Below are positions 63,593 to 64,000 of a stretch of 64,000 nt of DNA, one piece after another. The position numbers were made by a program, and so were the translations under genes. A model generated the notes under the pieces. That model was not told the origin of the DNA. It searched no databases and was given only the letters and a program-made list of their open reading frames with translations. The stretch comes from AWTP1-13 sp963820375. GTDB lineage: Bacteria > Pseudomonadota > Alphaproteobacteria > Rhizobiales > Hyphomicrobiaceae. The first letter of the stretch is position 1. Each line of letters begins with the position of its first letter. The stretch is from NCBI GenBank assembly GCA_963820375.1, contig CAWFZX010000038.1, positions 1 through 64,000 on the forward strand. The letters run 5' to 3'.

Positions 63593-64000
63593 AATGCAAG
63601 GAAGACCACGATGGAGAACGAAAATCGTCTTAGCCGTCTGCGCCCTTGTCGGTACGCTGCTGGGCCTCATCGGCATCCACTATCTGCTGATCCCCGAATC
63701 GGCGGCGCGCACCTTCGGGCTACCCGGCCGGCCAAGCGGGCATGAATTGCACTACATCATTGGCTTGCGAAACCTCTGGTTGGGAGCGCTTGCCGTCGGC
63801 CTAGCAGCGCTGCGCCAATGGCATGGCTTGGCGGTCTGGTTCTCGATTGGCGGGTTTGTGTGTTTTGCCGACGCCCGGCTGGTCGCCAACGCGACCGGAA
63901 AGCTGCCGCAGATTGCCTTCCACCTGGGCTGCGGGGTGGTCTTTTGGTGCTTGGCCGCTGGTCTGCTGGCGGAGCGGGAACAAGGGGCGCTGAGCCGAGC
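63593..64000 (+). CDS. DUF4267-like membrane protein (partial, runs off window)
   Basis: An open frame of 136 codons without a stop at the window end. It has four predicted helices: IVLAVCALVGTLLGLIGIHY, LRNLWLGALAVGLAALRQW, LAVWFSIGGFVCFADARLVA and IAFHLGCGVVFWCLAAGLL. Segment spacing and the GLRNLWLG motif resemble DUF4267 small membrane proteins. The ATG at 63593 has only a weak site upstream. It sits 39 bases after nuoD on the same strand and may be co-transcribed, where nuoE would be expected. Confidence 0.65.

Overview
The window comes from a GC-rich alphaproteobacterium, most likely of the Hyphomicrobiales (Rhizobiales). The evidence is the chromosomal order tRNA-Leu, tig, clpP, clpX, lon, HU gene, tRNA-Val, tRNA-Asp, nuoABCD, the HWE-type histidine kinase, the PRC-barrel exported proteins and the Omp25-like porin. 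No ribosomal RNA, CRISPR array or intact plasmid or phage replication module was seen.

Layout. 1-14.3 kb is accessory DNA: a serine recombinase, an oxidoreductase, small exported proteins, a Tat-exported metallophosphoesterase, a broken DUF4344 peptidase and a large outer-membrane porin. It ends in a decayed integrative element at tRNA-Ser(TGA) with a P4-type integrase, an excisionase-like protein, a frameshifted primase and three overlapping small paralogues. 14.5-21 kb is a housekeeping block: VOC protein, pirin, 3-mercaptopyruvate sulfurtransferase, AlaX-type editing protein, cysteine synthase and an Omp25-like protein. 21.4-28.6 kb is the conserved proteostasis block tRNA-Leu/tig/clpP/clpX/lon/HU. 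Its tig gene is split by a one-base frameshift and ends in a very His-rich tail. 29-37.6 kb holds a PRC-barrel protein, an HWE sensor kinase, a phasin-like protein, tRNA-Val, a TSUP permease, a Tat-exported amidohydrolase and tRNA-Asp(GTC).

37.5-50.2 kb is a tandem integration array. The last 50 nt of tRNA-Asp recur at 45231 and 49039. Each of the three copies is followed by a similar AT-rich arm and by remnants of the same tyrosine recombinase family. The first segment carries two nickel/cobalt-type transporters around a lactonase-like metallo-beta-lactamase and two beta-propeller proteins. The second carries an SMP-30 protein, an orphan receiver domain and a DUF1772 protein. 50.6-60.6 kb holds more accessory genes: DsbA-like protein, GT25 glycosyltransferase, FkbM methyltransferase, GMC oxidoreductase with its small subunit, App1-type phosphatase and small exported proteins. 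Two of the latter share a C-terminal motif. At 60.8 kb the complex I operon nuoABCD begins, followed by a small membrane protein that runs off the window. tRNA-Asp and nuoA are close neighbours in many relatives, so about 23 kb appears to have been inserted between them.

All calls rest on reading translations, motifs, start and ribosome-binding sites and repeats by eye; no database search was run.
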